This document shows, piece by piece, positions 22,356-33,678 of a stretch of DNA of 64,000 bases. The notes under the pieces were generated by a model. That model searched no databases, was not told the DNA's origin, and saw only the letters and a list, made by a program, of their open reading frames with translations. The translations under genes and the position numbers were made by a program. The DNA is from Botryosphaeria dothidea (lineage: Eukaryota > Ascomycota > Dothideomycetes > Botryosphaeriales > Botryosphaeriaceae): positions 2,418,001 to 2,482,000 of the forward strand of contig WWBZ02000040.1 in the NCBI GenBank assembly GCA_011503125.2, written 5' to 3'. Position 1 is the stretch's first letter. The number at the start of each line of letters is the position of its first letter.

Positions 22356-23370
22356 TCAGGAAACGTCAAAAAGCTGCTGGCCCGCGGTCGAGATGCTCCG
22401 CTGTCGACCATCTGAGATCCGCTTATCCTCCCAGGACGTCGATGACACCTCCAAGCGGCTGACATCACGGCGGCCTGCAGCGACTGCCCGCTCCACCATA
22501 TGCCAATTCCCTGACACCACAAGCACAGGTCCGCGACTTCGCAGGGGTCCCGAGCGCTCGCGCGACGAGTCAATCACCCATACAGACGCCAGCCAAACTA
22601 CGCAATTCAGTGCCTCCTTCGAGTCAGCTATCAGTACTACAAAGCATGTCTCAAGTTCGAGCACAGCCTAGGCTCCGCAGAACTCCGAGTACCAACAGCG
22701 AGAGTCTTACCAGTCGCGCCAATTGCTGCAAGTCGACGTTCCGTTGGATCGCACAATACCCAAGCGGGAAAGCCGTTGGGTACACCCTAAGGACTCGTTC
22801 ATGGACGCTTCCTTCAACATGACGCATATTAGAGCTGTATACCATGTGGACTTCTTTTTCTTTTCGATAGTCGTCAAATGGCGTTTCAGCAGAAGTGACT
22901 TTTGTTTGTAATTGGGAAGGAAAATCAAAAGAAGCATGGTGTCATCCTTGGAAGCGAAAACTGGCATTTTTCTACGCGAAGAGCGTGCGGATTCTCAATG
23001 GAATGGTTGACTTGCTCCTATGATGGACCTGGCGATGTGTGATTGTTTGTGTTCCATGACATGTGAGCTTGGAATGACAGGCGGCTCTTGCCGCCACTTG
23101 CTTGCGGATTCAGTTTTGAAATTGATGAGTTTATTAACATTAAAGACCGTATCGTGTATCATTCCCAGAAGCTTAGGTATTGGATCTTCCTTCAACCCCC
23201 TATATCTCTTAACGCTCGCTCTTCTCCGTTGCTGACAGTACGTAACGAGTGACCACGATGACTTTGGATTCTTTCTCCCTCGGATGCTCCGAGACAATTC
23301 CCTTCTCACCATGGCGCTCTTTCATTGCAGAGAAAAAGGCCGGAATGGCGCGGCGTCCTCGAGAGACGTT
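22356..23370. other. Intergenic between convergent PFS2 and MFS genes
   Basis: 3' flanks of two convergent genes. No gene, RNA or repeat supported. Confidence 0.5.
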
Positions 23371-25367
23371 TCAGCCCTCCTTGGCAGGATCGACGGCCCC
23401 CTGCTCGACGGCGGCCTCGGTGGCGCTGCTGCCGTCGGACAGCGACGACGCGGCGTGGTGCAGCTGCTTGGCGGCGGCCGTGCTCTCCAGGCGCTCCGAC
23501 ATGAAGATCAGGTCGACCTCCTCGAGCGTGCGGCCGCGGGTCTCCGGGCAGCAGAAGTAGACTTTTTTGGGGGAGGGTCAGTTATCCGTTCTAGTGATTG
23601 GAGGAGAAGGGGGCAAGGGGGTTTAGGGGTGGGGGTGAATTATACGGAGTGGGGGCAACGTGGATGAATGAGGTGTTGGATGCGAGGGGGGGGGGGGGGG
23701 GGGGAATGCTTACCGTAGGGGCCGGCGATGACGTTGAAGACCAAGAACCAGATCCACGTCTTCCAGCCGACGCTGGTGTCGGCGATTGCAATGGGGCCGG
23801 CGAAGGTGGTCAGGAAGGCCGAGAGCCACTGCGCACTGACGGACAGCGAGAATCCGATGTAGCGGTAGCGAAGCGGCATGATCTCTGAGCTGTAGACATA
23901 CGGGACGGGGCCTTTTTTTTCATCGAGTCAGTTTACGCGAGTTCCAAGCTTTTTATTTTATTTCACGCATGTATCTCGTTGCCCGAGATATGTTGTTGTC
24001 TGGAGAAGAGGGAAAGGTTTGTGCTTACCCCAGGTTGGTCCAAACACCGCGATCCAGCCAAAGAGCATGGCTGCCGCCGCGGCGCCCGTCTTCGCGCCTG
24101 GGCTCGACATGAGGCCGGTGAAGGTTGCCATGAAGATGGTTTGTCCGATCGCGCCGGTGATGAGCCACGTGCGACGTCCCAGCTTCTCCATGAATGTCAC
24201 GCCCAAGAAGTTCGTGATGGTCAGGACGGTGGTGGCCACGGCGGAGAGAGCAGATGCGGTCACGGCTGGGAGGCCGATGTAACTGTGAAATGTTAGAATT
24301 ATCGGCGTCTTGCTGGCTGCTGAGCACTCACGTTTGGAAAATCGTCGTCATATAGTAGTAGACCATGTCAGTACCGATCATGTAGCCAATGCCAACCAGG
24401 ATGACGCCAGTGCGGATACGGCGTGCGGCCTGCAGGTCCGAAGTGTCCCAGAAGAAATCCTTGATGCGAAGAGAGGCGGTAGCAACCTTCTCGAGCTCGA
24501 TCGAGGCCAGAATATCTTTCCTGGACTGCTCAACTTCGGCGTCGGTGATTGGCTTGCCGTAAAGGCGTTCAAGAGTGTTGTCTCCCTGATCGTTTCGACC
24601 CCTTGCATAGTAGTAGCGAGGAGTGTCCGGAGTGGGCCAGATGAAGGCCACGGTGAGGAGTGACCACACCACTTGAAGCGCGACAGGGAATCGCCATACT
24701 GCCTGGCCAGTGGCGAAGGTCATTCCGAAGTCACTGCAAGCCATGAGCATGCTTGTCCTGTTTGTTACGCAAGCAACGAGAAACTTACACCCAGTACGCC
24801 AGGGCAATGCCAGCTGCCGCGGAGCAGATCATGAAGTTAACTGATGCTCCGCGGACCTTGACGCTAATCGCCATCTCCGCGACATAGACCGGGATCATCG
24901 ATGTGCAGAAGCCGTTGCCAACACCCTGTAGGGACTTGTGAGCCATTGAGCTTGAGTAGATGACGGAGGACGACCTACAATCAGAACACGCCCAGCGATC
25001 AGCTGCCCATAGCTATAGCTGGTTGCGCTGATGATAGTGCCGATGGTCTGGACGACTTCGCCGGCAATGATCCAGCTCTTCCTGCCCATCTGCATACCAA
25101 ACACCGAAATGATGATGCAGCCTAGCCATGATGCCAACAGGAACACTGAAGTGACCATGGATATCACGGTAGTGTTGGGGTACTACAAATTGTCAGCCAT
25201 CAGAGTTTTCGCGACCCGGCGTGGGAGAGATGTACGCCAATGGCCTCCTGGAAATCCGGTGTAAGCAGAACGCCTCCCAAAACACCAGCATCCCATCCGA
25301 AAGTGATGAAACCAAGACTGCCGGCAGTCACGGCAGTCCGGTATAGGGATTTGCCTTGGAGAACCAT
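23371..25367 (-). CDS. MFS sugar transporter (hexose/maltose-permease type)
   Basis: A plasma-membrane sugar/H+ symporter-type member of the major facilitator superfamily. Seven exons join to 505 residues: 25236-25367, 24979-25182, 24789-24925, 24332-24733, 24029-24282, 23714-23911 and 23371-23561. Helix 1 carries FITFGWDAGVLGGVLLTPDF. Loop 2-3 has GRKSWI, the central loop has the PESPR-like PTPDTPRYYYARG, helix 7 has YMIGTDMVYYYMTTIFQ, loop 8-9 has EKLGRRTW, and the C-terminal end has PETRGRTLEEVDLIF. Two introns end in unusual A-runs before AG, and the last carries a 19-base C tract. The substrate is not predictable. The neighbouring divergent P450 suggests possible joint regulation, which is inference. 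Confidence 0.9.
23686..23704. repeat. Homopolymer G19 (C19 in the sense of the MFS gene)
   Basis: Nineteen G on the plus strand, i.e. nineteen C starting about nine bases after the 5' splice site of the last MFS intron. It is liable to slippage and to sequencing error. Confidence 0.9.
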
Positions 25368-26625
25368 GTTGACAGAGCTGGAAGGGGGAAAGCAAGACCG
25401 TTGAGGCTGGACCCCGTGGAAAAGAGCAGAGAGGACGAAGAAGCAAGCAATTGGGAGGGTACGGCGTCTAGATATTGGACAACAGATTCACAGGCAGCCG
25501 GCACGTACCGCCGAAACGCGGCACAGGCATACTAGCGAAGGCAAGAAGAAGCAAGCATAAGCAAGCATCATGAGGAGTTTTTTCAAGGTTTACAGATGCG
25601 TACGGGCATGATTGCCGCAATTCGACTCACTGATCTCCGCGACTTATGCCGAGAGGTGTGAATAGAGAAAGGTTAGCTCTATCACAGGGTCTGTATCGGG
25701 CAGTGGTCGCCGCAGGATGAGAAAAGTGTCGGCCAAGCTACCGAGCAGCCACGAGGCACCGTAGCAGGCCGCGTGGAGGACCCTGGTGGACGGCATCCTT
25801 CTGGGAAGCGAGCGAGCACATGGGGGAAGGGCGGTGGGTGGACATGCAGTGGTTTCCATATCAGCCCATGGTCTCCACGAGGCACAGGAGGGGCAGGCTG
25901 CATGGCGAGGCCCGCCAATCGCCATTTGGAATTGGACCCAGCGCTTCCAGGCCGTTGTCGAAGAAGCAATGGGTGCCAAAACGGGACATGCGGGTGGGAA
26001 GGTTCCTGAACGCGCTCTAGATCAGGAGGGGATGAGCGTTGCTATCGAGATGGGCGGAGGATTAGGCGGACATCGCAGCTATAGCAACGGTGGTGGCGGG
26101 TCGGTGGTCGTCGGGGGCCCTGGACTGGAGGGTGGGCGGAAGAGAGCCGCAGCTCCCCGTTGGCCGTTGCGGCGGGCCAGGGTGTCCAGCGCAAGCGAAG
26201 TCTGCCGATCGCACTCCCGCCAACCTTCATGCCCTCTGCTCGGGACCTACCCGGCCACTTGCCCCATCCCGGCCGCGAGTCCGCCGCCATGCCTGCCGTC
26301 ATCTGCAGCCTGAATCGTGCACGGCAGATCCACTTCTTCTTCAGGCCCCGTTGATGCATCCTTCGCAATCCGCTGCTCCTCTTTGCCCGCTGTCAAACTT
26401 CCGCTCCAATGCCGCCTATCCCGGTCTCCTCGGAGCTATGGGCCTCAGTCGCCCGATACTGGCGTGGGCAAGCTCCATTTTTGTCTCCTAGGGAGCTGTG
26501 TGTAACTCTCGTGCCTCGATTCGTCCGTAGGAGCTCCCCTGCTCGAGCTCCGCGCCTCTTTTAATGTGCTCCAACGCCCACGATTCGTGCTGTGCCGCTT
26601 CGAAAGTTGCGCTCTGGTCGACACC
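25368..26625. other. Divergent promoter region, MFS transporter / P450
   Basis: 1258 bp between start codons that face apart. It is GC-rich on the P450 side and holds no gene. GGCGGA/CGG-type triplets are common, so Zn2Cys6 or CreA-like sites are possible, but none is distinctive. An upstream ATG at 26564 opens a 43-codon frame (to 26695) that overlaps the P450 start. Confidence 0.45.
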
Positions 26626-28257
26626 ATGGCCATCGTCTCGAAACTCGTTCTCGCCCTCTTTGCCTACATCGCCTACAAGGTGGTGGCGCAGATAGTTTAC
26701 TACCGCTTCTTGCACCCTCTCTCCAAGTTCCCCGGAAACTTCTGGGGCAGTGTCACGCGCCTGTGGATTACCTACCACAATATCAAGGAAGATGAGCCCC
26801 AGACCTTTAGAGAGCTTCACAAGCAGCATGGTAAGGCAGTGCCACATGCACTCTAGCAGAGCGCTGGACTAACAGCTCAATCTCAGGACCTGTCATCCGC
26901 ATCACCCCCACCATGCTCCTCGTGAGCGACGCCACCAAGCTTCCCGAGATCTACCACCGCAACGCCAACAAGTCCCAGCACTATATCACTGGTAGCTTTG
27001 GAAAGTCCGAGTCCCTGTTCAACATGCAAGACCACAAGCAGCATTCCTACTTCCGGAAGATTGCCGCTGGCAACTACAGCTTCAGCAACATCAAGAAGAT
27101 GGAGCCTCTGATCGACGCGCGCATGAAGGAGTGGGTGACCAAGATTGACAGCCTCTTCGCGCAGAAGGGCGAGAGGTTCGACTTTTCGCCCTGGGCCGTC
27201 TACATGGCATATGACATCATCTCCGAGGTTGGCTTTGGCGCTCCGTTCGGCTTCATCGAGCAGGGCAAGGACGTCGAGGGCCTCATCCAGGGCTTCCACG
27301 ATGGTCTGGTTCCGTTCGGTATCATGGCGCGCCTTTACCCCTTCACCAACTGGGTCAAGAGCACGTGGTTCGGCGACAAGTACTTGGTGGCCCGCCCGGA
27401 GCAGGAGTCTGGTATTGGCACGTTGATGAGGTTCCGCGACAAGCTCATTGATCAGCGCTTCAAGGACATCGAGGCCGGAAAAACCAACGGTAGGGTCGAT
27501 CTGCTTCAGACGTAAGTGACACCGTTCAACGCACGTGAGAATCGCAGTTGCTCACCACTCATCCAGTTTCATTGATGCTCGCGACGACGAGGGCAAGCCT
27601 TTGGATCTTGAATACATCCGGGCCGAGATTCTGCTTGTTCTTCTTGCTGGCGCGGATACCACTGGAACCGCTTTCCAGGCCATGATGGTCCACATCCTGT
27701 CGAACCCGGAAGTCTACGATAAGCTCATGCAGGAGCTCGACTCTGTCACTCGCGCTGGCAAACTATCGGAGATGCCTCAGTACATGGAGGTTCTGGAGTA
27801 CTGCCCGTACTACGTTGCCTGCGTCAAGGAGAGCATGCGTCTCAACCCCTCGGCACCGAACATCTTCCCGCGTCTCGCACCAAAGGGCGGCATGGAGCTC
27901 TTCGGCAAATACGTCCCCGAGGGCACCGAACTCACCTGCAACCCCTGGCTCGTCCACCGCGACCCCAAAATCTACGGCCCTGATGCGGACGTCTTCCGTC
28001 CGGAGCGCTGGTTGGAGAGTGAGGAGAAGGCAAAGGAGTTCAACAAGTACAACATGGCGTTCGGCTACGGTGCCCGTATCTGCCTGGGCAGGGAGATCGC
28101 CAACATGGAGCTGTTCAAGGCGCCGCTCCAGTTCTTCCGCACCTTTAAGCCGACCATTCTCAACCCGCAGGAGCCGGCCAAGTACCTGATCAAGGGCGGT
28201 GTCAGCTATTTCACCGACATGTGGATCACCATTGATAGGAGAGCGCCGGTGGTGTGA
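26626..28257 (+). CDS. Cytochrome P450 monooxygenase
   Basis: A class II (ER-anchored) haem monooxygenase. Exons are 26626-26830, 26887-27511 and 27567-28257, giving 506 residues. The N-terminal membrane anchor (SKLVLALFAYIAYKVVAQIV) is followed by the hinge RFLHPLSKFPGNFWGSVTRLW-type segment. The oxygen-activating I-helix reads LLAGADTTGTAF, the K-helix ExxR is KESMR, the PERF-type motif is FRPERW, and the haem loop is FGYGARICLGREIA with ligand Cys449. General look is of the benzoate-4-monooxygenase/pisatin-demethylase-like fungal families, but no CYP family is assigned. It is divergent from a sugar-type transporter. No polyketide synthase, NRPS or terpene cyclase lies in the window, so a role in catabolism or detoxification is as likely as one in secondary metabolism. 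Confidence 0.93.
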
Positions 28258-30169
28258 GGGACTGGTTTCGGGTGGCAATCTTGGCTTCTTTCAGCATGCG
28301 TTCTTGTGTAGTATAGTAGATTTATTCGTACGGTCGAGTCAATACCACGGGCCTGTTCTCTTCGTTCACACTAGTCTCCGGACCGATTCCAGTGATGCTC
28401 CTTCCTTGCACGAGTACGTACGCATCATCACGGACTTAAAGGCATGGTGTTCTAGCCGTCGCCAAAAGGGCGCATGGCCGACGTTTAACCTTCTTTTGGC
28501 GGCTGCGAGTCACTCTCGGGTGAGATTTTGGCAGCTCGACCGTTTGTCCCAAACCCGAGATCCAGGACGAGGACCGAAACGTTCAGGGTAGCAAGTGTTT
28601 CACGTCTCGAAGCGGCAGGTGCAGTCTGGCTCTAAAAACCAATAGAGCCCGAGCTCCTATACCAGCTGAGTCTCTATACCAGCCTGACCTTGCCATCCTC
28701 ACCGCTTGGCCGCCGGGTAGAGCTGAGCTTCTCACATGTTCGCCTGCTCACACTCCATCTGAGACCTTTCCATCTCGCTTTGCGTCTCGCGAATCTGCCA
28801 AGGCGAAGGATCAATATACAACGCTGTCGTGTCGTCACCCACCAGCCCGGTTCGGGCCACGCGTAGAAGATGGTTCATCCATGAGTCGGGCGAACGTTAC
28901 AGCGACCTCACACCGGAAGACCCTGAGTCTCATGCGGTGGTCCGGATCAACGTCTAGACTGTTGCAACTGACAGGAACGAACAATTGGCGATGGCCAGCT
29001 CAGCAGCGACTATATCGCGCATCGACGTGACTGCTTAGCCGAGGGAGGGCAGCCAAAACACCAAACGACTGACTCGCTGGACACAAGAGAGTCGTCGTTG
29101 GAGCTTCACATGCGCGCCCACCGTTTGAGATTTGCGGGAGAGGCAACGCTCGGTCGATTACTGCCCAAAAAAGAGCCCCCTGAGCGGCGTAGTCACTTGG
29201 CGTCCTCTCTCTCTCTCTTTCGACTGCGCCGCTCTGCCGCCTGTCGATTACCGGAAGGCCAATTAGCAAGGAAGGCAGTCATCACCGTCTGTGCCGCAGT
29301 GCATATCCACAATTCCTTTCGCGAACCCCGGCTTCGAGGTGACGATGTCGATGTTTGTCTCGGCTGCTGGGATCCGCTCGTCATCATCGGCGTCAAAAGA
29401 GTTCCCACATTTTGGGGATGAGGGAGGAGGCAGCACGTACATAGCAAGGGGGAGGCGGGCAGGCAATGCGCACGACTCAGGCGTCTGCATTGCCCCCCTC
29501 GCCGTTGGCTGCTCTTGTCGCGAAGCTCATGTCCGGGCGCGGCGGCACGTCTTGCAAATCGGCTGCGGCGATCGGTGAACGGCCGCGACGCGTTCTCATC
29601 CAAGCTGCCATCATTAGCTTCGCTTAGAGCTTGAACGTCGCAACAATGACGAAGTGGCGATACAGCACAGCGGCATCAGGCTGTACGGACGGATGACGCA
29701 TTATTGGAAGCGGCGGGGTAAGGAAACTCAATCTTCGACGCTTCCTGAGATCCTCCGTGAAAGAGATAGATGGGACGAACGGGAAGGGCGATTTGACGCT
29801 TCCCGCATCGGCCTTGCACGCCACCGGCACCCGAGGGAGTGGGTGTCCCTGTGAATCACGACTCATGGCAGCGGCCGGAGAGCAAGCCACCCACCCGTCC
29901 GCCGGGAGCGCCGTTGAAACAACCCGGCGACGACCTGCGGTACTGGCCATCGGACGGCACCGACGGCTGCAGCTCTCCACTGCCGTCCTCGCTGCGAGAA
30001 TTCCCAGCAGCTGTGGCAGTGATGATAATGCAGGCATGCGGCGTGGCGGCGGGATGAACACCAGCAGACGCATGAGCAACAAGCATCAGCACACATGGTC
30101 GATTACAGAACGACAACCCTATATGTGCGCGAGGCGCAGGAAGGCGAGCAGTGATTTTCCATTACGCAG

Positions 30170-30194
30170 AGCACAGCACAGCACAGCACAGCAC
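30170..30194. repeat. Tandem repeat, AGCAC x5
   Basis: Five perfect 5-bp units, non-coding. Confidence 0.9.
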
Positions 30195-31492
30195 CTACAG
30201 CGCACCGGCGAGGCCTGGCCCTCCGATCCTTCGTTCGCTTCCCCATCCTCCAAATGCCTCTCCCCCATGCAGTCAGAAATTTTTGCGCAGCCTCGCCGCA
30301 AAACGCACAAGCATCATTGTTTCCCTCCCAAGTCGCCTGACATGTGGATGCGATGAGCAGAGAAAGGAAGCGCGCACAGACTCTTCAGTAATCATTACCC
30401 CCCCTCCCTCCTGCTCGAGCCTCTCCCCGAGCCTTCATCCACCCCTCAACTCGGCCCGCCCGCATGGCCCCCCCCCTTGTTCACCCACGAATAGCCCAAG
30501 CCCGCGCGTTTCTCCCTCCCTCTCTCTTGCAGGTCCAGTGGCCTCTCGCTAAGGTAGCCGAACAACCGTGCTCTTCCCGCCCTTACTGCATATGTGACGG
30601 CCGTGCCAGCAGCGACCTTATTGCATGAACGTCACTATTATAGCAGCAGCTGTAGCCAGAACGCTGCACATCATAACGACCACGTATGTATTGGGCGCGC
30701 AGGCAAGCGCACACGAGCGATTGACGAATTAAGGGGAAAACGGGAAATTTGGCACAACCCGGTGTGGAGCAGCGCGCTTCATGGATTCGGAGAGGAAACA
30801 CGAGAATAAAAGAGGGTTGATCGACAGGAACCCGGCCGGGGGAAGGAAGACACCAACGAGCGAATGAAGTGATCGTCCAATCAGGACTCGTTCCTTACCC
30901 AAGCAACGCCCTGCAGCCACGTCCGCTTCTTGCCTCATGGCTCCTCCTTCTCCACTGCTGCCGCGTGGTCAGAGTCGGCTTGCTCGCCGCCGTGTGCTTG
31001 CTTCGGTGATGTGAATCAACACCCTGGCCCGCTCACCCATTCCCGCGGGCCAACCGTTTACCTTCTGGCGCATGTCGGCATATGCAGGGCACCTGCAGTC
31101 GAACGTCTCAAAGAAGCAACCGTCGGCCGAGAACAGAGCGATGGGCGAGACAATGGCCCCCCTCGCTCCCGAGTATTCTTGCCTCCCGACGCACATAAGC
31201 TCGTTCGGAAACGTTTACGTAGCTCTCCTTGCTTTTTTTCCTTCTTCCAAATTCCAAAGTGCACCCGCCTTCACGTTGGTGATAGTGGCACAAAAACGTG
31301 CCGGATTTGCGCCACCGGAATTCGAGCTCCGCGGAAATATTTGAGGGGGGGAGAGGGAGAGGCAGGCATACACGGCGAGAACCTTCGGCAATTGTTCATC
31401 CCGAGAGAGTTACAGAAACGGTTCATCCAACTAGACTGCGCACCGGAGCATTCGCCGAATGTGTGGCAATCGACGGGTGAAAGGATGAAAAA

Positions 31493-31523
31493 GGGAGAGG
31501 GAGAGAGAGAGGGAGAGAGAGAG
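31493..31523. repeat. GA-rich microsatellite
   Basis: Imperfect (GA)n/(GGGA)n purine tract of 31 bases on the plus strand. Confidence 0.85.
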
Positions 31524-32332
31524 CGATTGCCTGTTCGGCGGCGTATCCGCGGGATTGATTCGTATGTACAGGCGTGGTCAAGCGCCACATCGTCGATAGC
31601 TTTTGTTTCAATTCGAGAAAAGTCCCGAGACGTTCGGAGAAGCAAGGCAATCCATGTCCTCGTCACTGCACAAAACTCGCAAACTGCGGCGCTGCTGCGG
31701 CCGAGGCGGCGGCGGCGAGCCAGGGTGTTCGCGGGAAAGGCGGGAAAATGAGGAACTGGCTCCTGCGTTGTTTCGGCGCGAATGCTGCCTGTTGCTGGGC
31801 GCCTCGTCGATGAGGCAGCTTGGTTGGTCGAGAGAGAAATGGCACTTTTGCTCTTGGATGGATCTTCCACTGCTTTTACATAATGAGCATTAGTTGTTTT
31901 GTAGGAGTAGCTAATGTGCTGCTATTGTAGGTAGGTGTGTCCCTTCCCTTTTTGGACTGTGAGTTTGATCCTTCCGCTGCGCCATTGACGCCCTGCAAGC
32001 ATCAGAGCCGGCCGTAACATGACTTCCTGCTTGCTTCCCAATCGTCTCAGAAGACGGTGTGTGTGAGAAACAGCCGCCCATGAGAAAGAGTCAAGAAAAC
32101 GTGATAGGAAAAGAGAATACACCCCACCGCACATGTTGACTGTGGTATCTGCTGATTTATGATCTTTTGAGAGGGAACGATAGAAAGTTAAGCAACAAAT
32201 GAAAGAAGTCCAAAAATCCATACCCACAGCCTTCGCTTGTTTGTCCATCGAGGCGCCCAAATACTTGAACCCCAGACCCTTGATATTCCGTCCCATCCGT
32301 ATGATTATTACCGCTGTATTTTCAGATATACT

Positions 32333-33678
32333 TCAAATCCTTCCTTGAACTTGCTTTGCTTCGTACAGGCTGTTCTCGCTATGGCTGCTCGTCCGGGTGG
32401 CAGATCCAGGCTCGTACTGCGTAACGATCTGAGTGCGCACGCCGATACGGCCGTCGGGCAGGGTAAGCGCCTCCTCGCTGCTGTTCGATGCGCCATCCTG
32501 CTCGATGCGCGTCTGAATGCCGCCCTTGACGTCGCGGAAGGTGTCGTTGGGGTCGCGGTTCATGCTGCGCAGCTGCACAGACCCATGACCAGAGTGTCCG
32601 GTACCAGCCTCGACGCCACCCTGGCTACCCATCTTGTGGAAGGCGTTTTGCGAGAACTTGGAGCCGTGCTTGGCGCCAGATGGGTACCGTTGAGACTCGT
32701 AGTAGCTTCCGAGCAGGCGAGGAGCGTACTTCTTAGCGATGACCTTGAAGGAGGGTATCGAGGCTGCTGCGATGCCAACATTTGTCTCAATGACGGACCA
32801 GTACATGGCACCCGAAATGGCCCAGGTGGGATCGCTTGAGGTGAGCATCTGAGGAATGTAGCTGATACGAATGATGGACGAGATACAGGCGCTGGATCAA
32901 GTCAGAGAGAGCAGCGCTTGAGAAGTGACGAGAGAACTCACAAGAGACCGAGGCTAAGCATGACACCAAGGCCTATCTTTTGATTCTTGGGGACCTGCAA
33001 GTGCAGAACCGTTTTGATTGGAAGTGTGTACGTCAAAAGATCCGTTGAGATGTTGACCGCGGCGTTCGCGAGGTAGAAAGCGTTGATATCGATGCACTTC
33101 TTCTTCGTGATCGCGAGGTCGTAAGCTGCAGATACAGGAGAGCACTGGAAGATACAGACAAGCACATGAGCGCTAGCCTGAGCAGCTACGATGCATGTCA
33201 TGATGATTGCCAATCTTTTGAGTGTACGGTCTCCGAGGCGCATATACAAGGCAAGCACGGAGGTCTTAATGAAACCGAGGCACGCATTATAGAAGATGGA
33301 AGACAACCAAACGATCTGGATTCGAGTTAGTGACGGACTCTAAAGTAGAGTTTTGTGATCGTTACCTGCGAGTAGCTGATCATGTTCTGAAGACCGCGTG
33401 GTTCAACATCGACGTAGTGGTCTCCAAGGCCATGCTGGACAGATAGGATTGTTGCGGCAATGAAGGCCCATGCAAGCAGCTGAAGTATATACGGTTAGAA
33501 GAGTACCTCACGTATGGCTGGTCATACTTACAGCTCCGACTGATATCAAGATATCATCCATTCCAACCTTCTGGACAAGGAATATTCGTGCCCAGAGACG
33601 GAGAGCCATGATGATGAAGGTGATGACGGCGAACACCACCGAGATGGTGATGACTGTGGGGCCTTGAGACTCAACCAT
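32333..33678 (-). CDS. SAT4/rhodopsin-domain integral membrane protein (Pth11-like, no CFEM)
   Basis: This is a member of the large fungal seven-helix SAT4 family, to which Pth11-type receptor candidates belong. Exons are 33532-33678, 33366-33479, 32942-33315 and 32333-32891, giving 397 residues. Hydrophobic helices are visible from VITISVVFAVITFIIMALRL through LLAWAFIAATILSV, FIKTSVLALYMRLGD, AIIMTCIVAAQASAHVLVCI, NAAVNISTDLLTYTLPI and MLSLGLFACISSIIRISYI to the last near AMYWSVIETNVGIAAASI. The pattern F-QCSPVSAAYD between helices and the VPKNQKIGLGVMLSLG loop are typical of the family. A 110-residue hydrophilic Ser/Gly-rich tail follows. There is no N-terminal cysteine-rich CFEM domain. 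The ligand and function are unknown. Confidence 0.88.

Larger units (their letters stand above)
28258..32332. other. 4-kb stretch without recognisable genes
   Basis: Between the convergent P450 and SAT4-type genes. The largest frame (about 30930-31751 on the plus strand, 273 codons, no ATG at its edge) has biased, domain-free composition, and part is a GA microsatellite. Short tandem repeats occur (AGCAC five times at 30170-30194; GA-rich tract 31493-31523). No transposon signature was seen. Confidence 0.4.

Noticed and set aside
30170..30194. Short tandem repeats considered as a CRISPR array
   Set aside because: Units of 5 bp without spacers in a eukaryotic genome; a simple microsatellite.
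30987..31037. GDVNQHPGP within an open frame, resembling a viral/retroelement 2A ribosome-skipping motif
   Set aside because: The essential Asn before PGP is His and the Glu is Asn; the surrounding frame shows no retroelement domain. Chance resemblance.
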